A model generated the notes under the pieces. It saw only the letters and a program-made list of their open reading frames with translations. It did no database searches and was not told the DNA's origin. Positions 1 to 8,964 of a stretch of DNA of 64,000 nt are shown piece after piece; the stretch's first letter is position 1; each line of letters opens with the position of its first letter. This DNA is from Metabacillus halosaccharovorans. Its GTDB lineage: Bacteria > Bacillota > Bacilli > Bacillales > Bacillaceae. A program made the translations under genes and the position numbers. Location of the stretch: positions 1,426,001-1,490,000 of the forward strand of contig NZ_KV917372.1 of assembly GCF_002019635.1 (NCBI RefSeq), in the 5' to 3' direction.

Positions 1-250
1 TAATGGCAACACTGCCCCATACGACCATATCAAATACGTTGACAGAGTTTGCAATTGAGGAATACAAAACAATGGCTAAACCTAAAATACGTCCTCCAAA
101 TGCATAGACCGCAGCTTTATTCCCACTTTTAATTAGTTGCATTTCTTTATTTTTGGTTGTAATTTCAAATAAAATAATACCGACAAATAGAAGTACAATG
201 GCTACACCAATATACGATAACGTTGCTAAAAACAAATCTAAAAATGTCAT
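1..250 (-). CDS. DUF350 (YjfL-like) inner-membrane protein, partial
   Basis: The 5' part of a gene whose 3' end lies outside the window. The ATG is at 248-250. About 83 residues can be read: a first membrane segment (LATLSYIGVAIVLLFVGIILFE), a short charged loop with KNKEMQLIKSGNKAA, and a second hydrophobic segment (GLAIVLYSSIANSV). This matches the DUF350/UPF0719 family, small multi-pass membrane proteins of unknown function. It starts 4 bases after the upstream synthetase-like gene ends. The same trio (DUF350, DUF1190-type lipoprotein, glutathionylspermidine-synthase-like protein) occurs in E. coli yjfLMC, which supports the call. Function is not known. Confidence 0.8.
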   Translation of the reverse strand, partial: MTFLDLFLATLSYIGVAIVLLFVGIILFEITTKNKEMQLIKSGNKAAVYAFGGRILGLAIVLYSSIANSVNVFDMVVWGSVAI

Positions 251-254
251 CTCT

Positions 255-1520
255 TTAATCCCTTCCTTCATGTTTTATACCAACTGGTAAAAAATAAGCA
301 TTATTATCTGTTATTTGATTTCCTGCTCTTAACCCGATTCCACTTGCTTGACCATTGATAAGAAAACTGCCAATTAACAACTTTGCTTCCTTATAACCGT
401 CTACAGTTTTTATCATTTTAGTTGGAAGTTCAACATATTTTTGATATACAGGTAAAGATTCTTCATATGTTTTATGTTGATCTTCGTAAAGCTTTCTTTT
501 TCCCTGAAAAACTGAAACCGTGTCACCTTCTCTTCCGAAACTTGGTTTTTTTACATACTTCCAATTATTTGTCACAAACGCCTCATCTTCTAGGTAAGTT
601 GGTAAGAAATACTGTTTAATCCATTGTTTTTCATTATTTGTATAAAACGGATGATCAAGTTCCATCATTCCCCATATTACTGATTGAACCGCTTTAGATT
701 GAAGAAGGAATGAAGAAATGGGATTTAACATTATTAATTTATTTGAACAAACTAATTCTAAAAGCTGAATGCCAATTGGATCACCTGCTTCATTACCAAC
801 ATCTTCAATCAAATGCTCAACAGGATATGTTTGCCGATATAAGATATCAATTTTGTTTCCTTTATCATCAAACAATCCTACTCCTTTTTCGATGGTTAAA
901 TTATGCAGAGGCACATATTTTGCCTCAACATTTGCTACTTCCTTTAAATAATGGGTGGTATATTTATCTTCCTCATGGTCATCATGAGATGTGAACACTA
1001 TTGTTGGTTCGCCTTTAAATTTCCCCCGATGTAATACTTCAGCTAAAGCCTTTCTCATCCCACTTCCTAATTTTTCAGCAAAACCGGCATTAGGATCACG
1101 AACACCAAACTCCTTACACATAAGACCATTTACTAGAAATACTTCTTTTTCAAATGTGGGTGTATCACTGTTAAGCTCAAGAACTTTTAATCCTTCATTT
1201 GTTTGGACCAGATCTATTCTAGATATAACAGATTCAATAGGTAGTGCTCTATGTCTGATAAAAGGTAGTATTTTTTGAGGAATATCCAATTGAAGCAATG
1301 TTTCATCAGGTAAGCTTCTTAATAAATGACCTGTTTTAAAGAAGATAGAACCAATTCGATTGGTTGCTTGTCGAATGTCGGCCACCTCTTGGTGTGACAA
1401 ATAGGCAATATCATATAATGCGTATTCACTGTCATAAAGATCTTGCCAAAAAAAATCAATTGCTCCATATGCTTTTTTTCGTTTTATTTGATGATCAAAT
1501 AAGTTGTAATTCTTTATCAT
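255..1520 (-). CDS. glutathionylspermidine synthase-like ATP-grasp protein (YjfC/YgiC type)
   Basis: 421 residues, matching the C-terminal ATP-grasp synthetase domain of glutathionylspermidine synthase without the amidase domain. Visible motifs include LELNSDTPTFEKE near residue 115 and the glycine-rich FGREGDTVSVF near 329, typical of the ATP-binding part. Family members ligate a carboxylate to an amine, but the substrate of the YjfC/YgiC branch is unknown, and Bacillus does not generally make glutathione. The start codon overlaps the stop of the upstream lipoprotein gene by one base (TAATG) and the DUF350 gene follows after 4 bases, so the three genes form one unit, probably acting at the envelope. 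Confidence 0.82.
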   Translation of the reverse strand: MIKNYNLFDHQIKRKKAYGAIDFFWQDLYDSEYALYDIAYLSHQEVADIRQATNRIGSIFFKTGHLLRSLPDETLLQLDIPQKILPFIRHRALPIESVISRIDLVQTNEGLKVLELNSDTPTFEKEVFLVNGLMCKEFGVRDPNAGFAEKLGSGMRKALAEVLHRGKFKGEPTIVFTSHDDHEEDKYTTHYLKEVANVEAKYVPLHNLTIEKGVGLFDDKGNKIDILYRQTYPVEHLIEDVGNEAGDPIGIQLLELVCSNKLIMLNPISSFLLQSKAVQSVIWGMMELDHPFYTNNEKQWIKQYFLPTYLEDEAFVTNNWKYVKKPSFGREGDTVSVFQGKRKLYEDQHKTYEESLPVYQKYVELPTKMIKTVDGYKEAKLLIGSFLINGQASGIGLRAGNQITDNNAYFLPVGIKHEGRD

Positions 1521-1861
1521 TACCCACCAAATCCTCCGCTGGATCCTTTCCCAAATCCAGAGCTAGAACTGGCGGTTTTGCCTCCTCCTTTGAAAGAGCT
1601 GCTGGATTTATAGCTTTTATATGCTGAACTCGTCTTTAAGCTACTTTTCGTTGAGTAAAACCGTCCCCCATAAAAATAATGGCCGTAATGTGATGAATAG
1701 TCATCATCACACTCCCATACTCCCTCATCAGCTTCCCATTCCCAGTCATCGCAATCAGTGTCCTCTGGAACAGGTGGTAATGATTCGTTATTACCGCAAC
1801 CAGCAGCTGTAATCATTGTTGCTGATATAATTCCTGTTAATAGCTTATTGGTTTTGCTCAA
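1520..1861 (-). CDS. small lipoprotein, DUF1190/YgiB-like
   Basis: 113 residues. The N-terminus is a lipoprotein signal (basic MSKTNK, hydrophobic stretch, lipobox TAAGC with the lipidated Cys at residue 22). The mature part is acidic with three further Cys in the DCDDWEWEADEGVWECDDD region, then a Tyr/His/Gly patch and a Ser/Gly/Lys-rich low-complexity tail ending GSSGGFGG. Composition and context match YgiB/YjfM (DUF1190) lipoproteins, which pair with a glutathionylspermidine-synthase-like gene. A Shine-Dalgarno (AAGGAGGG) lies just upstream. It is the first gene of the operon. Function unknown. Confidence 0.75.
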   Translation of the reverse strand: MSKTNKLLTGIISATMITAAGCGNNESLPPVPEDTDCDDWEWEADEGVWECDDDYSSHYGHYFYGGRFYSTKSSLKTSSAYKSYKSSSSFKGGGKTASSSSGFGKGSSGGFGG

Positions 1862-1980
1862 GTGTTAACCCTCCTTATAAACCTCAATACTTCAATATAG
1901 AAAAGATAAAAATGGAAAAAAACAGTCAATATCCACCTTTTATAGTATAGTAAAAATAATCATAACTTTGGAGGTTTATT

Positions 1981-2421
1981 ATGAAAAAAAGTTATAAATT
2001 GGAATATCGATTAAATGATGAACGTAATCATTATCCAGCTATTTATCATTATTCGTTTTCAGATCCATATGAAATCTTTTGCCGTCGACTATGTGATTTC
2101 TTTATTAAAGAAAAAAAAGTCTACAAGCGTACCTCCTCAAGTCTTGAAGATGAATATTATGTGATTTATGTAGAAGAAGAAACTGATGAATATATTTTTG
2201 AACAAGCTGAGAGTTATACACATGTATCACTTGAAGTTAGAGAATATAATGAGTATAGTGTGTCACCACTAATCTTTACATATGATTTATATTCACATGA
2301 AGAAGCTTTATCCTTAATAGGTAATGATTATTTATGGATTGAAGAAGAAGAATATGAAAAAATTTCTGCAGAAATTGATGAAGACCGCTCAACATATGTA
2401 CTTTATATGATTAGGACTTAA
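1981..2421 (+). CDS. hypothetical acidic, tyrosine-rich protein
   Basis: 146 residues starting with ATG after a good ribosome-binding site (TTTGGAGGTTTATT). The protein is strongly acidic and Tyr-rich (repeated EYNEYS, EEEEYEK, VIYVEEETDEYIFE) with no signal peptide or membrane segment, so it is likely a small cytoplasmic protein. I do not recognise a family. It is divergent from the yjfM-like lipoprotein gene and ends before a hairpin terminator. Codon use looks like that of its neighbours. It is a single-gene unit. Confidence 0.7.
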   Translation: MKKSYKLEYRLNDERNHYPAIYHYSFSDPYEIFCRRLCDFFIKEKKVYKRTSSSLEDEYYVIYVEEETDEYIFEQAESYTHVSLEVREYNEYSVSPLIFTYDLYSHEEALSLIGNDYLWIEEEEYEKISAEIDEDRSTYVLYMIRT

Positions 2422-2426
2422 GTACA

Positions 2427-2457
2427 GGCTCCTTGAACATCTCGGTGGCTAGGCGCA
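2427..2457 (+). repeat. decayed copy of the ~160-bp hairpin repeat
   Basis: This stretch joins GCTCCTTGAACA, resembling the left end (GCGCCTTGAACAGCC), directly to CTCGGTGGCTAGGCGC, resembling the right end (CTCGAGGGGCTAGGCGC), of the elements at 13682, 33725 and 42297. The hairpin middle is missing, as expected from an internal deletion. Short, so similarity by chance is possible. Confidence 0.4.
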
Positions 2458-2462
2458 ACAAT

Positions 2463-2488
2463 AAAGCAGCACTGTATGCTGCTTTTTT
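2463..2488. terminator. bidirectional hairpin terminator
   Basis: Perfect 9-bp stem AAAGCAGCA / TGCTGCTTT around CTGTA, followed by T on the plus strand. It sits between two convergent genes (1981-2421 and the carrier gene, whose stop lies in the T-run at 2487), so it can serve both. Confidence 0.85.
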
Positions 2489-3401
2489 AACCATATATGA
2501 CTTGTGACACGTATAAAACGATCGGTATTGTAATGACACTCAAAACTGTACTAAACAATGTTGCTGAAGAGACAAATTGTGGTTCTGTGTCATATTTTAA
2601 CGCATACATTGTTGTATTCGCAGCTGTAGGCATTGCAGATAAAACAATCATGATTTGCTTTAATAAATCATCAATGGGCAAAATAAGTGTAAATGCAAAT
2701 GCAATGACAGGTGATAAAAACAATCGAATTCCTAAAGATAATGATAATGGGGCTAAATCCAGTTTTTTAACTGATATTTTAGCTAACTGCATACCCAGGA
2801 TAATCATAATTGTCGGTACAGCTGCATTCCCTACCATTGAAACGGCTTCCATAAATGTTCCTTCAATTGGTAGCTGAGAAAAATGAAAAACAATACCTAG
2901 CAGCGCTCCGTATACAATTGGAACTTTTACAACTTCTTTAAGCGCAATTTTTACTCCCCCACCATTTGGTGAACCTTTTGCTGCATAATAAATCCCAACG
3001 GTACACATTAATAATTGTTGAATAACCATTAAGATTACCGCATATCGCAACCCCGTTTCTCCGAAAGCAAAGAAAATCAGCGGCGTTCCATAGTTTCCGT
3101 TGTTCATAAATGCACTGGCAAGAATCATTCCACATGTCTTTTTCAGCGAATAGCGCTTCAAAAAAGCAATTCCATAGATGACTAAAATCAAACAAAAAGC
3201 TAGCCCAATTGTATAAATAGCCATCATAAGATAATCAAATGAAAAGTCTGTAGAATAAAATGTCTCAAAAGCAAGGAAGGGAAGCATTAAGTAAATGGCC
3301 ATCATAGATAATGGCTTAGTATCAAATTTAAGTAACTTTTCCCCTACAAAACCTATGCCAAAAATAAAAAATATCGGGATTAGAACCACTACAAATTCCA
3401 T
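2487..3401 (-). CDS. auxin efflux carrier (AEC) family transporter
   Basis: 304 residues with about ten hydrophobic segments spread over the whole length and short loops, typical of the bile/arsenite/AEC permease fold. The central GNYGTPLIFFAFGE motif near residue 105 is characteristic of AEC members. Bacterial AEC proteins move small organic acids such as malate. It lies 84 bases downstream of pxpA on the same strand, so it may be the transporter for 5-oxoproline or a related acid in the pxp operon (inference). Start chosen at ATG behind AAAAGGTGAGCAA. Confidence 0.85.
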   Translation of the reverse strand: MEFVVVLIPIFFIFGIGFVGEKLLKFDTKPLSMMAIYLMLPFLAFETFYSTDFSFDYLMMAIYTIGLAFCLILVIYGIAFLKRYSLKKTCGMILASAFMNNGNYGTPLIFFAFGETGLRYAVILMVIQQLLMCTVGIYYAAKGSPNGGGVKIALKEVVKVPIVYGALLGIVFHFSQLPIEGTFMEAVSMVGNAAVPTIMIILGMQLAKISVKKLDLAPLSLSLGIRLFLSPVIAFAFTLILPIDDLLKQIMIVLSAMPTAANTTMYALKYDTEPQFVSSATLFSTVLSVITIPIVLYVSQVIYG

Positions 3402-3485
3402 TTGCTCACCTTTTCTACTAAAATATGTATAAAGTAATATTGCACATGTACTTAGGATATTCCGGTTAATAAAAGATAATGAGCG

Positions 3486-4238
3486 TTATACCCCCTTTAT
3501 CTCAACACCGTTTTCCTGAAGAGTATTGTATATCAATCGGGCAAATGAAGCAGCATATTCACCATCTCCATGAATACAAATCGTATCTGCCTTTATTGAT
3601 ACTTTTTCTCCATTCGTAGCAACCACTTTTTGCTCCAGAACCATGGTTAAAACCTGTTTAATAGCCAATTCATCTTTTTTAATTAATGCATTTTTTTCTA
3701 CACGAGGTGTCAGCATTCCGTTTTTTTTATATGTTCGATCTGCAAATACCTCACTCGCAGTTCGCAATCCTAGTTTTTCACCTGCTCTAATTAATTCACT
3801 TTCAGAAAGTCCATATAAAATTAGCTCTGGATTTACTTTATATACTGCCTCTGCTATCGCCTCGGCAAGCTTTCTATCTAGTGCCGCCATGTTGTAAAGA
3901 GCACCATGTGGTTTCACATGATGTAAAGTCCCACCCTCTGCCGTAACAAAACCTGATAGTGCACCAATCTGATACACGACTAAGTCAAATGCCTCTTCGG
4001 GTGAAATCGAAATATTTCGTCTTCCGAATCCTTTCATATCCTCAAAGCCGGGATGCGCTCCTATTTTGACAGAATATTTTTGTGCCAGTTTCACTGTTTT
4101 TCTCATTGTTGCTGGATCACCTGCATGAAAACCACAGGCGATATTTGCTGAACTTATAAAATGAATAATTTCTTCATCCGCGCCTATTTTATATGCTCCA
4201 AAGCTTTCACCCATATCACAATTTATATCTATTTTCAT
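3486..4238 (-). CDS. pxpA: 5-oxoprolinase subunit A (LamB/YcsF family)
   Basis: 250 residues, full length for the family. The N-terminus [16 protein letters not shown] and the motif [11 protein letters not shown] near residue 34 are the family signatures, and KPHGALYN near 109 is also conserved. With PxpB and PxpC it makes the ATP-dependent prokaryotic 5-oxoprolinase, which opens 5-oxo-L-proline (pyroglutamate) to glutamate and so repairs a damage product of glutamine. Start follows AAGGAGGTC and overlaps the end of pxpC by 4 bases, indicating translational coupling. Third gene of the operon. Confidence 0.93.
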   Translation of the reverse strand: MKIDINCDMGESFGAYKIGADEEIIHFISSANIACGFHAGDPATMRKTVKLAQKYSVKIGAHPGFEDMKGFGRRNISISPEEAFDLVVYQIGALSGFVTAEGGTLHHVKPHGALYNMAALDRKLAEAIAEAVYKVNPELILYGLSESELIRAGEKLGLRTASEVFADRTYKKNGMLTPRVEKNALIKKDELAIKQVLTMVLEQKVVATNGEKVSIKADTICIHGDGEYAASFARLIYNTLQENGVEIKGV

Positions 4239-5254
4239 TTATAAGACCTCCTTATAGCTAAGGCTATTCCTATTTTTAACTGTTTAATCTCTTTTTCTCT
4301 TTGTAAAAGTAAATGTTGAGCCTCTAATACTGATACTTCCTTAAACCTTACGAGCTCACCAGGCATCACCTGTGACATTAAAGGTAAATCCACACTTATG
4401 ACATACCCGATTTTAGGATAACCGCCAATTGTCTGGTGATCAGACATTAGGACAATCGGTTGCCCATCATTCGGCACCTGAATTGTTCCCATTGGCACGG
4501 CCTCAGAAAGCAGGTTAAGTTGTGATGTAACATCAAGTTTTGCACCTGATAATCGATAACCCATTCGATCTGATTGTGGTGTAACTTTGTAAGCCTCTGT
4601 TAGAAACTCTTCTTGAGATAATGAAGAAAACATTGAAAATTGTGGACCTTTTATGATTCTCAAAGTTGGATTTTTGTGATTGGTAGTTCTCTTATGAGTG
4701 GGAATCGTCCAATTTACAGATTGAAAAGGAGTTGAATGCTCTTCTCTTCTAAGTGACCCAATTATGGCCCGAGCGAATAAACTTTCTTGCTTTCTCTGGT
4801 TAAGACGATCTCCTTCTATCAATGCCCTACCATGTATCCCACCTATTTTGCCTCTAATATATGTACTCCTGCTATTCATAACAACCGGAACATCAAATCC
4901 ACCTGCAACTGCAACATAACTGCGACATCCATTTTTGGGACGACCAAATGTTAAACAGCTTCCTTTTTTCACAAGCACAGGCCTCCATAATGGTACTCGT
5001 ATATTATCGATTTTTGCAGATAAATCTGCACCACAAATTGAAATGAGATAATCTTGTTCGAACATAAGACTTGGCCCAATGACCGTTAACTCTAATACAG
5101 CCTCATCTTCCGAGTTTCCGACCATGATATTGGCCAACCTGGCCGCTGCATCATCCATTACTCCTCCAACAACCACACCATATTGCTGGAATCCTTTTCT
5201 CCCCAAATCTTGAATCGTTGTTAAAAGCCCCGGCTCAGTTACCTTTATCGCCAT
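4235..5254 (-). CDS. pxpC: 5-oxoprolinase subunit C (biotin-dependent carboxyltransferase-like)
   Basis: 339 residues. The start [21 protein letters not shown], the [17 protein letters not shown] segment and the C-terminal [19 protein letters not shown] motif are those of the KipA/PxpC family. It works with PxpB in the ATP-dependent cleavage of 5-oxoproline. It overlaps pxpB by 10 bases upstream and pxpA by 4 bases downstream. A region around residues 170-200 ([22 protein letters not shown]) looks like a variable linker. Start supported by GAGGTAGGAG. Confidence 0.93.
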   Translation of the reverse strand: MAIKVTEPGLLTTIQDLGRKGFQQYGVVVGGVMDDAAARLANIMVGNSEDEAVLELTVIGPSLMFEQDYLISICGADLSAKIDNIRVPLWRPVLVKKGSCLTFGRPKNGCRSYVAVAGGFDVPVVMNSRSTYIRGKIGGIHGRALIEGDRLNQRKQESLFARAIIGSLRREEHSTPFQSVNWTIPTHKRTTNHKNPTLRIIKGPQFSMFSSLSQEEFLTEAYKVTPQSDRMGYRLSGAKLDVTSQLNLLSEAVPMGTIQVPNDGQPIVLMSDHQTIGGYPKIGYVISVDLPLMSQVMPGELVRFKEVSVLEAQHLLLQREKEIKQLKIGIALAIRRSYK

Positions 5255-5961
5255 GTATGATCTCCTACCTCCCAGTCTTCAAACTTCTCAGGTGTGATTT
5301 GTACAAACCGAACGATATCTCCTGCTTTTAATAAACTTGGCTGTGCCTGGTACTGGTCAAAAAGTTTTATGGGGGTTTGTCCGATTAATTGCCATCCTCC
5401 CGGGCTATCAATAGGATATATTCCTGTTTGCTCGCCTCCGATCCCAATACTACCTGCAGGAATATTCACTTTTGGTGTATCTTTACGTGGAGTCGCAATT
5501 GTTTGCGACATTCCTCCTAGATAAGGAAATCCCGGAGCAAAACCTATCATATAAACTAAATATTCTGTATGAGTATGTATTTCAATAACTTCCTGCTCTG
5601 AAAGATTATGATATGCAGCAACATATGATAAATCCGGACCATATTTTTCACCGTAGCAAACAGGTATTGTTACAATATTTGACGGAAATTCATTTAGTTC
5701 ATTTTGTCTTGAAAGTTGTTTTTTTAGTATGGTCACAACTTCTTCATATGGTGATACTGATTTCATTTTAATTGGATCATAATAAACGGTTACGCTTGTA
5801 TAGCCCGGAACCACTTCAACCATTCCATCAAAAGAATTTCCCATTAAATATGAGGAGAAATGGCGAATTTGACTATGTGTTTGTCTGTTTATTTTATTGT
5901 TAAATACGACTGCAACAGCATGATCCCCTTGTGGAAAAAATGTCACTTCCTCCATTTTCAT
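5245..5961 (-). CDS. pxpB: 5-oxoprolinase subunit B (KipI family)
   Basis: 238 residues. Family motifs visible are the N-terminal FFPQGDHAVAVVF, VVPGYTSVTVYYDP near residue 61, and the strongly conserved GFAPGFPYLGG near 141 followed by TPRKDTPKVNIPAGSIGIGGEQTGIYP. B. subtilis KipI of this family also inhibits the sporulation kinase KinA, but the operon context with pxpC and pxpA points to 5-oxoprolinase here. First gene of the operon. Start at ATG behind GGGAAGGGTG. Confidence 0.92.
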   Translation of the reverse strand: MKMEEVTFFPQGDHAVAVVFNNKINRQTHSQIRHFSSYLMGNSFDGMVEVVPGYTSVTVYYDPIKMKSVSPYEEVVTILKKQLSRQNELNEFPSNIVTIPVCYGEKYGPDLSYVAAYHNLSEQEVIEIHTHTEYLVYMIGFAPGFPYLGGMSQTIATPRKDTPKVNIPAGSIGIGGEQTGIYPIDSPGGWQLIGQTPIKLFDQYQAQPSLLKAGDIVRFVQITPEKFEDWEVGDHTWR

Positions 5962-6135
5962 TCACACCCTTCCCATATCATCTCGTTATTTATAGTTTAC
6001 CATTTCTTACGCATAAGATTATTTAAAAGATTCTGAAATTCAATATGTTCTATAAAATGTTATTTTAATTGATACCTTTTAGGGAAATCTATCCATGAAA
6101 AAGTGAAGCCCTTTCAAAAAAATATGTAAAAAGCT

Positions 6136-6164
6136 TTGACATCTGATTAAAAATAATGTAAATT
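6136..6164 (+). promoter_or_regulatory. sigma-A promoter of guaC
   Basis: TTGACA at 6136-6141, a 17-base spacer, and TAAATT at 6159-6164 (4 of 6 to the -10 consensus). The predicted start near 6171 falls in the first PurBox. Confidence 0.6.
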
Positions 6165-6167
6165 ACC

Positions 6168-6214
6168 AAAGGGACGAACATTTTAAAACGAATTTAAATC
6201 AATATTCGTGTTTA
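6168..6214 (+). promoter_or_regulatory. PurR operator (PurBox pair) before guaC
   Basis: Two facing PurBox-like elements: GGGACGAACATT (CGAA at 6175-6178) and AATATTCGTGTTT (TTCG at 6205-6208), each with the CGAA core and A/T flank of the B. subtilis PurR box. guaC (yumD) belongs to the PurR regulon in B. subtilis, so repression when PRPP is low is likely here too. Confidence 0.55.
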
Positions 6215-6226
6215 GGGGTGTATAAC

Positions 6227-7210
6227 ATGGAAAATGTATTTGATTATGAAGATATTCAATTAATTCCGGCTAAGTGTGTGGTAAACAGCCGTTCTGAATG
6301 TGATACGACAGTAACTTTAGGTGGACATAAATTTAAGTTACCAGTGGTACCTGCTAATATGCAGACAATTATTGATGAAAAAATTGCTGTATATTTAGCG
6401 GAAAATGGCTATTTTTATATTATGCATCGTTTCCAACCGGAAACACGCATCTCATTTATTAAGGATATGAACTCACGCGGATTAATCACTTCTATTAGTG
6501 TTGGTGTGAAGGACGAAGAATACGATTTTATAAGACAATTGGCTGAAGAACAACTTTCACCTGATTTTATTACAATCGATATTGCCCACGGTCATTCAAA
6601 TGCAGTTATTAATATGATCAAGCATATAAAAGCTCATTTACCCAAAAGCTTCGTCATTGCAGGAAACGTCGGAACTCCTGAAGCTGTTCGTGAACTTGAA
6701 AACGCTGGGGCCGATGCTACCAAAGTAGGAATTGGACCTGGTAAAGTATGTATTACGAAAATAAAGACTGGTTTCGGTACAGGTGGTTGGCAACTTGCAG
6801 CACTTCGCTGGTGTGCAAAAGCCGCAACAAAACCTATTATTGCTGATGGAGGTATTCGTACTCATGGTGATATCGCAAAATCAGTTCGTTTTGGAGCATC
6901 AATGGTGATGATCGGGTCATTATTTGCAGGTCATGAGGAATCACCGGGCCAAACGATTGAAAAAGACGGTAAACTTGTGAAAGAGTACTTTGGATCAGCT
7001 TCAGAATTCCAAAAAGGTGAAAAGAAAAATGTAGAAGGTAAAAAAATGTACGTGGAGCACAAAGGAGCCCTGCAAGATACACTAACAGAAATGGAACAAG
7101 ATCTTCAATCTTCTATTTCATATGCGGGCGGAACGAGCATAGAGGCAATTCGACACGTTGATTATGTTGTTGTAAAAAATTCGATTTTTAATGGTGATAA
7201 GGTATTCTAA
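6227..7210 (+). CDS. guaC: GMP reductase
   Basis: 327 residues from the ATG at 6227. An in-frame GTG at 6218 would add MYN, but AGGGGTG ends 7 bases before the ATG and bacillary GuaC proteins begin [14 protein letters not shown] as here. The enzyme reduces GMP to IMP with NADPH, recycling guanine nucleotides. The TIM-barrel signatures are present: [23 protein letters not shown], the catalytic Cys loop GPGKVCITK, and [15 protein letters not shown]. Single-gene unit with a promoter, PurBoxes and a terminator. Confidence 0.95.
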   Translation: MENVFDYEDIQLIPAKCVVNSRSECDTTVTLGGHKFKLPVVPANMQTIIDEKIAVYLAENGYFYIMHRFQPETRISFIKDMNSRGLITSISVGVKDEEYDFIRQLAEEQLSPDFITIDIAHGHSNAVINMIKHIKAHLPKSFVIAGNVGTPEAVRELENAGADATKVGIGPGKVCITKIKTGFGTGGWQLAALRWCAKAATKPIIADGGIRTHGDIAKSVRFGASMVMIGSLFAGHEESPGQTIEKDGKLVKEYFGSASEFQKGEKKNVEGKKMYVEHKGALQDTLTEMEQDLQSSISYAGGTSIEAIRHVDYVVVKNSIFNGDKVF

Positions 7211-7217
7211 TCTTTTT

Positions 7218-7248
7218 AGAGGGACTGATTTAACAGGTCCCTCTTTCA
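7218..7248 (+). terminator. guaC terminator
   Basis: Stem AGAGGGAC (7218-7225) with GTCCCTCT (7237-7244), then TTC. It starts 7 bases after the guaC stop codon. Confidence 0.8.
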
Positions 7249-7279
7249 TTTGAATTAAGCCTTTCTCAATTTCTTCTCA

Positions 7280-7474
7280 TCATTCACTCACTTCTTTAAC
7301 CCTTCCTACAATACCTGATTCCAGCATTACCTTTATACCATGAGGATGTACTGCGGAATTTGTTAATATTTTTGAAACTATGCCGTCTGTTAATTTTCCT
7401 GATCGTTGGTCTTGCTTTTGTACGACTTTTACTCTAGCACCAATTTGTATATCAGCACGTTTTGTTCCCTTCAT
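7280..7474 (-). CDS. YwbE family protein (DUF2196)
   Basis: 64 residues, the usual length of YwbE proteins. The sequence IQIGARVKVVQKQDQRSGKLTDGIVSKILTNSAVHPHGIKVMLESG is the family core: a small basic all-beta protein resembling a KOW/SH3-like fold. Function unknown; cytoplasmic, with no signal. A Shine-Dalgarno (AAGGAAGTGGAAAGG) precedes the ATG. It is convergent with guaC. Confidence 0.85.
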   Translation of the reverse strand: MKGTKRADIQIGARVKVVQKQDQRSGKLTDGIVSKILTNSAVHPHGIKVMLESGIVGRVKEVSE

Positions 7475-7524
7475 ACCTTTCCACTTCCTTTTGTATATAC
7501 TAGTATAGAAAACAGCCTCTTTTT

Positions 7525-8964
7525 CTAAGTATGACTCAACTCACTAAATTCGTATTGTGGCAATGTTACCCGAAATGTCGTTCCATTCTGACTGCTTTCT
7601 AGAACAAAAATTTCGCCGCGGTGTTCAAAAATTACTTTCCTGACAAACGGGAGACCAATTCCCATTCCTAATTCTTTTGTAGAGATAAATGGATCAAAAA
7701 TACTTTCCCATCGATCTTTAACTATCCCATTTCCACTATCAGAAATATCAATAATTATCTTATCGGCAACAATATCTGTTTTTATTGCAATATTACGCTT
7801 TGGATTAACGTCATCTATTGCTTCACAACTATTTTTTATAAGATTAATAAAAACCTGCTTTAAATAAGTAGAGCTTGCAAATGCCTTAAGCGGTTTATAT
7901 TTTTGTTCAAAGCAAATATCTATTTGCTTCTCTTTTCTTAACTCTGTCGTAAAATCAATCGCTTCTTGAATAATTTGATTTAAGTCTGCATCATTAAACT
8001 CAACAGCTTTCTTTTTTATGTATTCTGAGTAATGATGTGTTAATTCTTCTAGTTGACTTGTACCTAATTGAATCATGCTCACGTGATTTTTACTTTGCTT
8101 TGGTAAATCTGCCGTTTCTGCAACCATCTTGGAATAACCTTTTATTATTTGAATATTATTTTTCACTTCGTGAATAAGGCTTGTCGAGAGATTTCCCATA
8201 TAATCAAGCTTCTTTTGACGCTCTATCAATAAATTATAATTTATGGTAACAATATTATTCATTTTCACAAAAGAAAAAATAATACTCGATGAAAAAATAA
8301 TAACCCCAATACTGCTAATGACTGCACCTGTACCAGGTATGAAGTTCAAAAATCCGGTTAGTAATAAAAACATGGAACAATATGAAAAGGTTCTTAAAAA
8401 TGCTTTTAAGGACGCATTTTGAATCCCTCTACAAATAATTACGACAATGATGAGTAACAAAAGGACTGTACCAGTGTGTAAAAGGTACAGAAAATGATAA
8501 TCTCCGTAATCAGGAAAATAAAGACTAGTATTTGGATCAGCAATTTGAACAACCCTTAGCCCTTCAATTCCCCATTTTGTCCAGTTAATTGCATAGATTC
8601 CCACACTCCAAACAACTAAACCCCAAAATATTTTCAGATTAAAAAAAGATTGAAAAAAATTATATCCTGTTTTATTTTTTATATTCGGTGTGTGCTTGTT
8701 AAGCAAAAGATAAATTAAATAGAATATAACAGGTACAACACCAGTTGTGCCAATTCGAAATAAACGGAATAAATTCAAAATCCATTCCTCCGGGATAATC
8801 CCTTTTAAATAGAGAACCCCGATATCCATTTGCCACAATGTAATAGAACACATAAATAACAACAAGGCTATTCCCAATTGTGATCCTTTATATATCCTTG
8901 TTACATTCACTGCCAGAACTAATGGCAGCAATCCAATTGTAAATATTAATAATGACGTTATCAC
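7525..8964 (-). CDS. membrane-bound sensor histidine kinase, orphan
   Basis: 479 residues. Residues 1-235 carry about seven to eight hydrophobic segments with little extracellular sequence, so the sensor is membrane-embedded. The phospho-acceptor helix follows (STSLIHEVKNNIQIIKGYSK, His265). The ATPase part has the N box (INLIKNSCEAID), G1 (DISDSGNGIV), F box and G2 (GMGIGLPFVRKV). No response regulator is adjacent. Its start overlaps the stop of the upstream ketosynthase-like gene by 4 bases, so the two are translationally coupled. The layout resembles KinB-type phosphorelay kinases, which would feed a distant regulator (inference). Confidence 0.85.
   Translation of the reverse strand: MITSLLIFTIGLLPLVLAVNVTRIYKGSQLGIALLLFMCSITLWQMDIGVLYLKGIIPEEWILNLFRLFRIGTTGVVPVIFYLIYLLLNKHTPNIKNKTGYNFFQSFFNLKIFWGLVVWSVGIYAINWTKWGIEGLRVVQIADPNTSLYFPDYGDYHFLYLLHTGTVLLLLIIVVIICRGIQNASLKAFLRTFSYCSMFLLLTGFLNFIPGTGAVISSIGVIIFSSSIIFSFVKMNNIVTINYNLLIERQKKLDYMGNLSTSLIHEVKNNIQIIKGYSKMVAETADLPKQSKNHVSMIQLGTSQLEELTHHYSEYIKKKAVEFNDADLNQIIQEAIDFTTELRKEKQIDICFEQKYKPLKAFASSTYLKQVFINLIKNSCEAIDDVNPKRNIAIKTDIVADKIIIDISDSGNGIVKDRWESIFDPFISTKELGMGIGLPFVRKVIFEHRGEIFVLESSQNGTTFRVTLPQYEFSELSHT

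Noticed and set aside
6218-6226. GTG start of guaC three codons upstream
   Set aside because: It lies inside the ribosome-binding site AGGGGTG. The ATG at 6227 has correct spacing and matches the family start.
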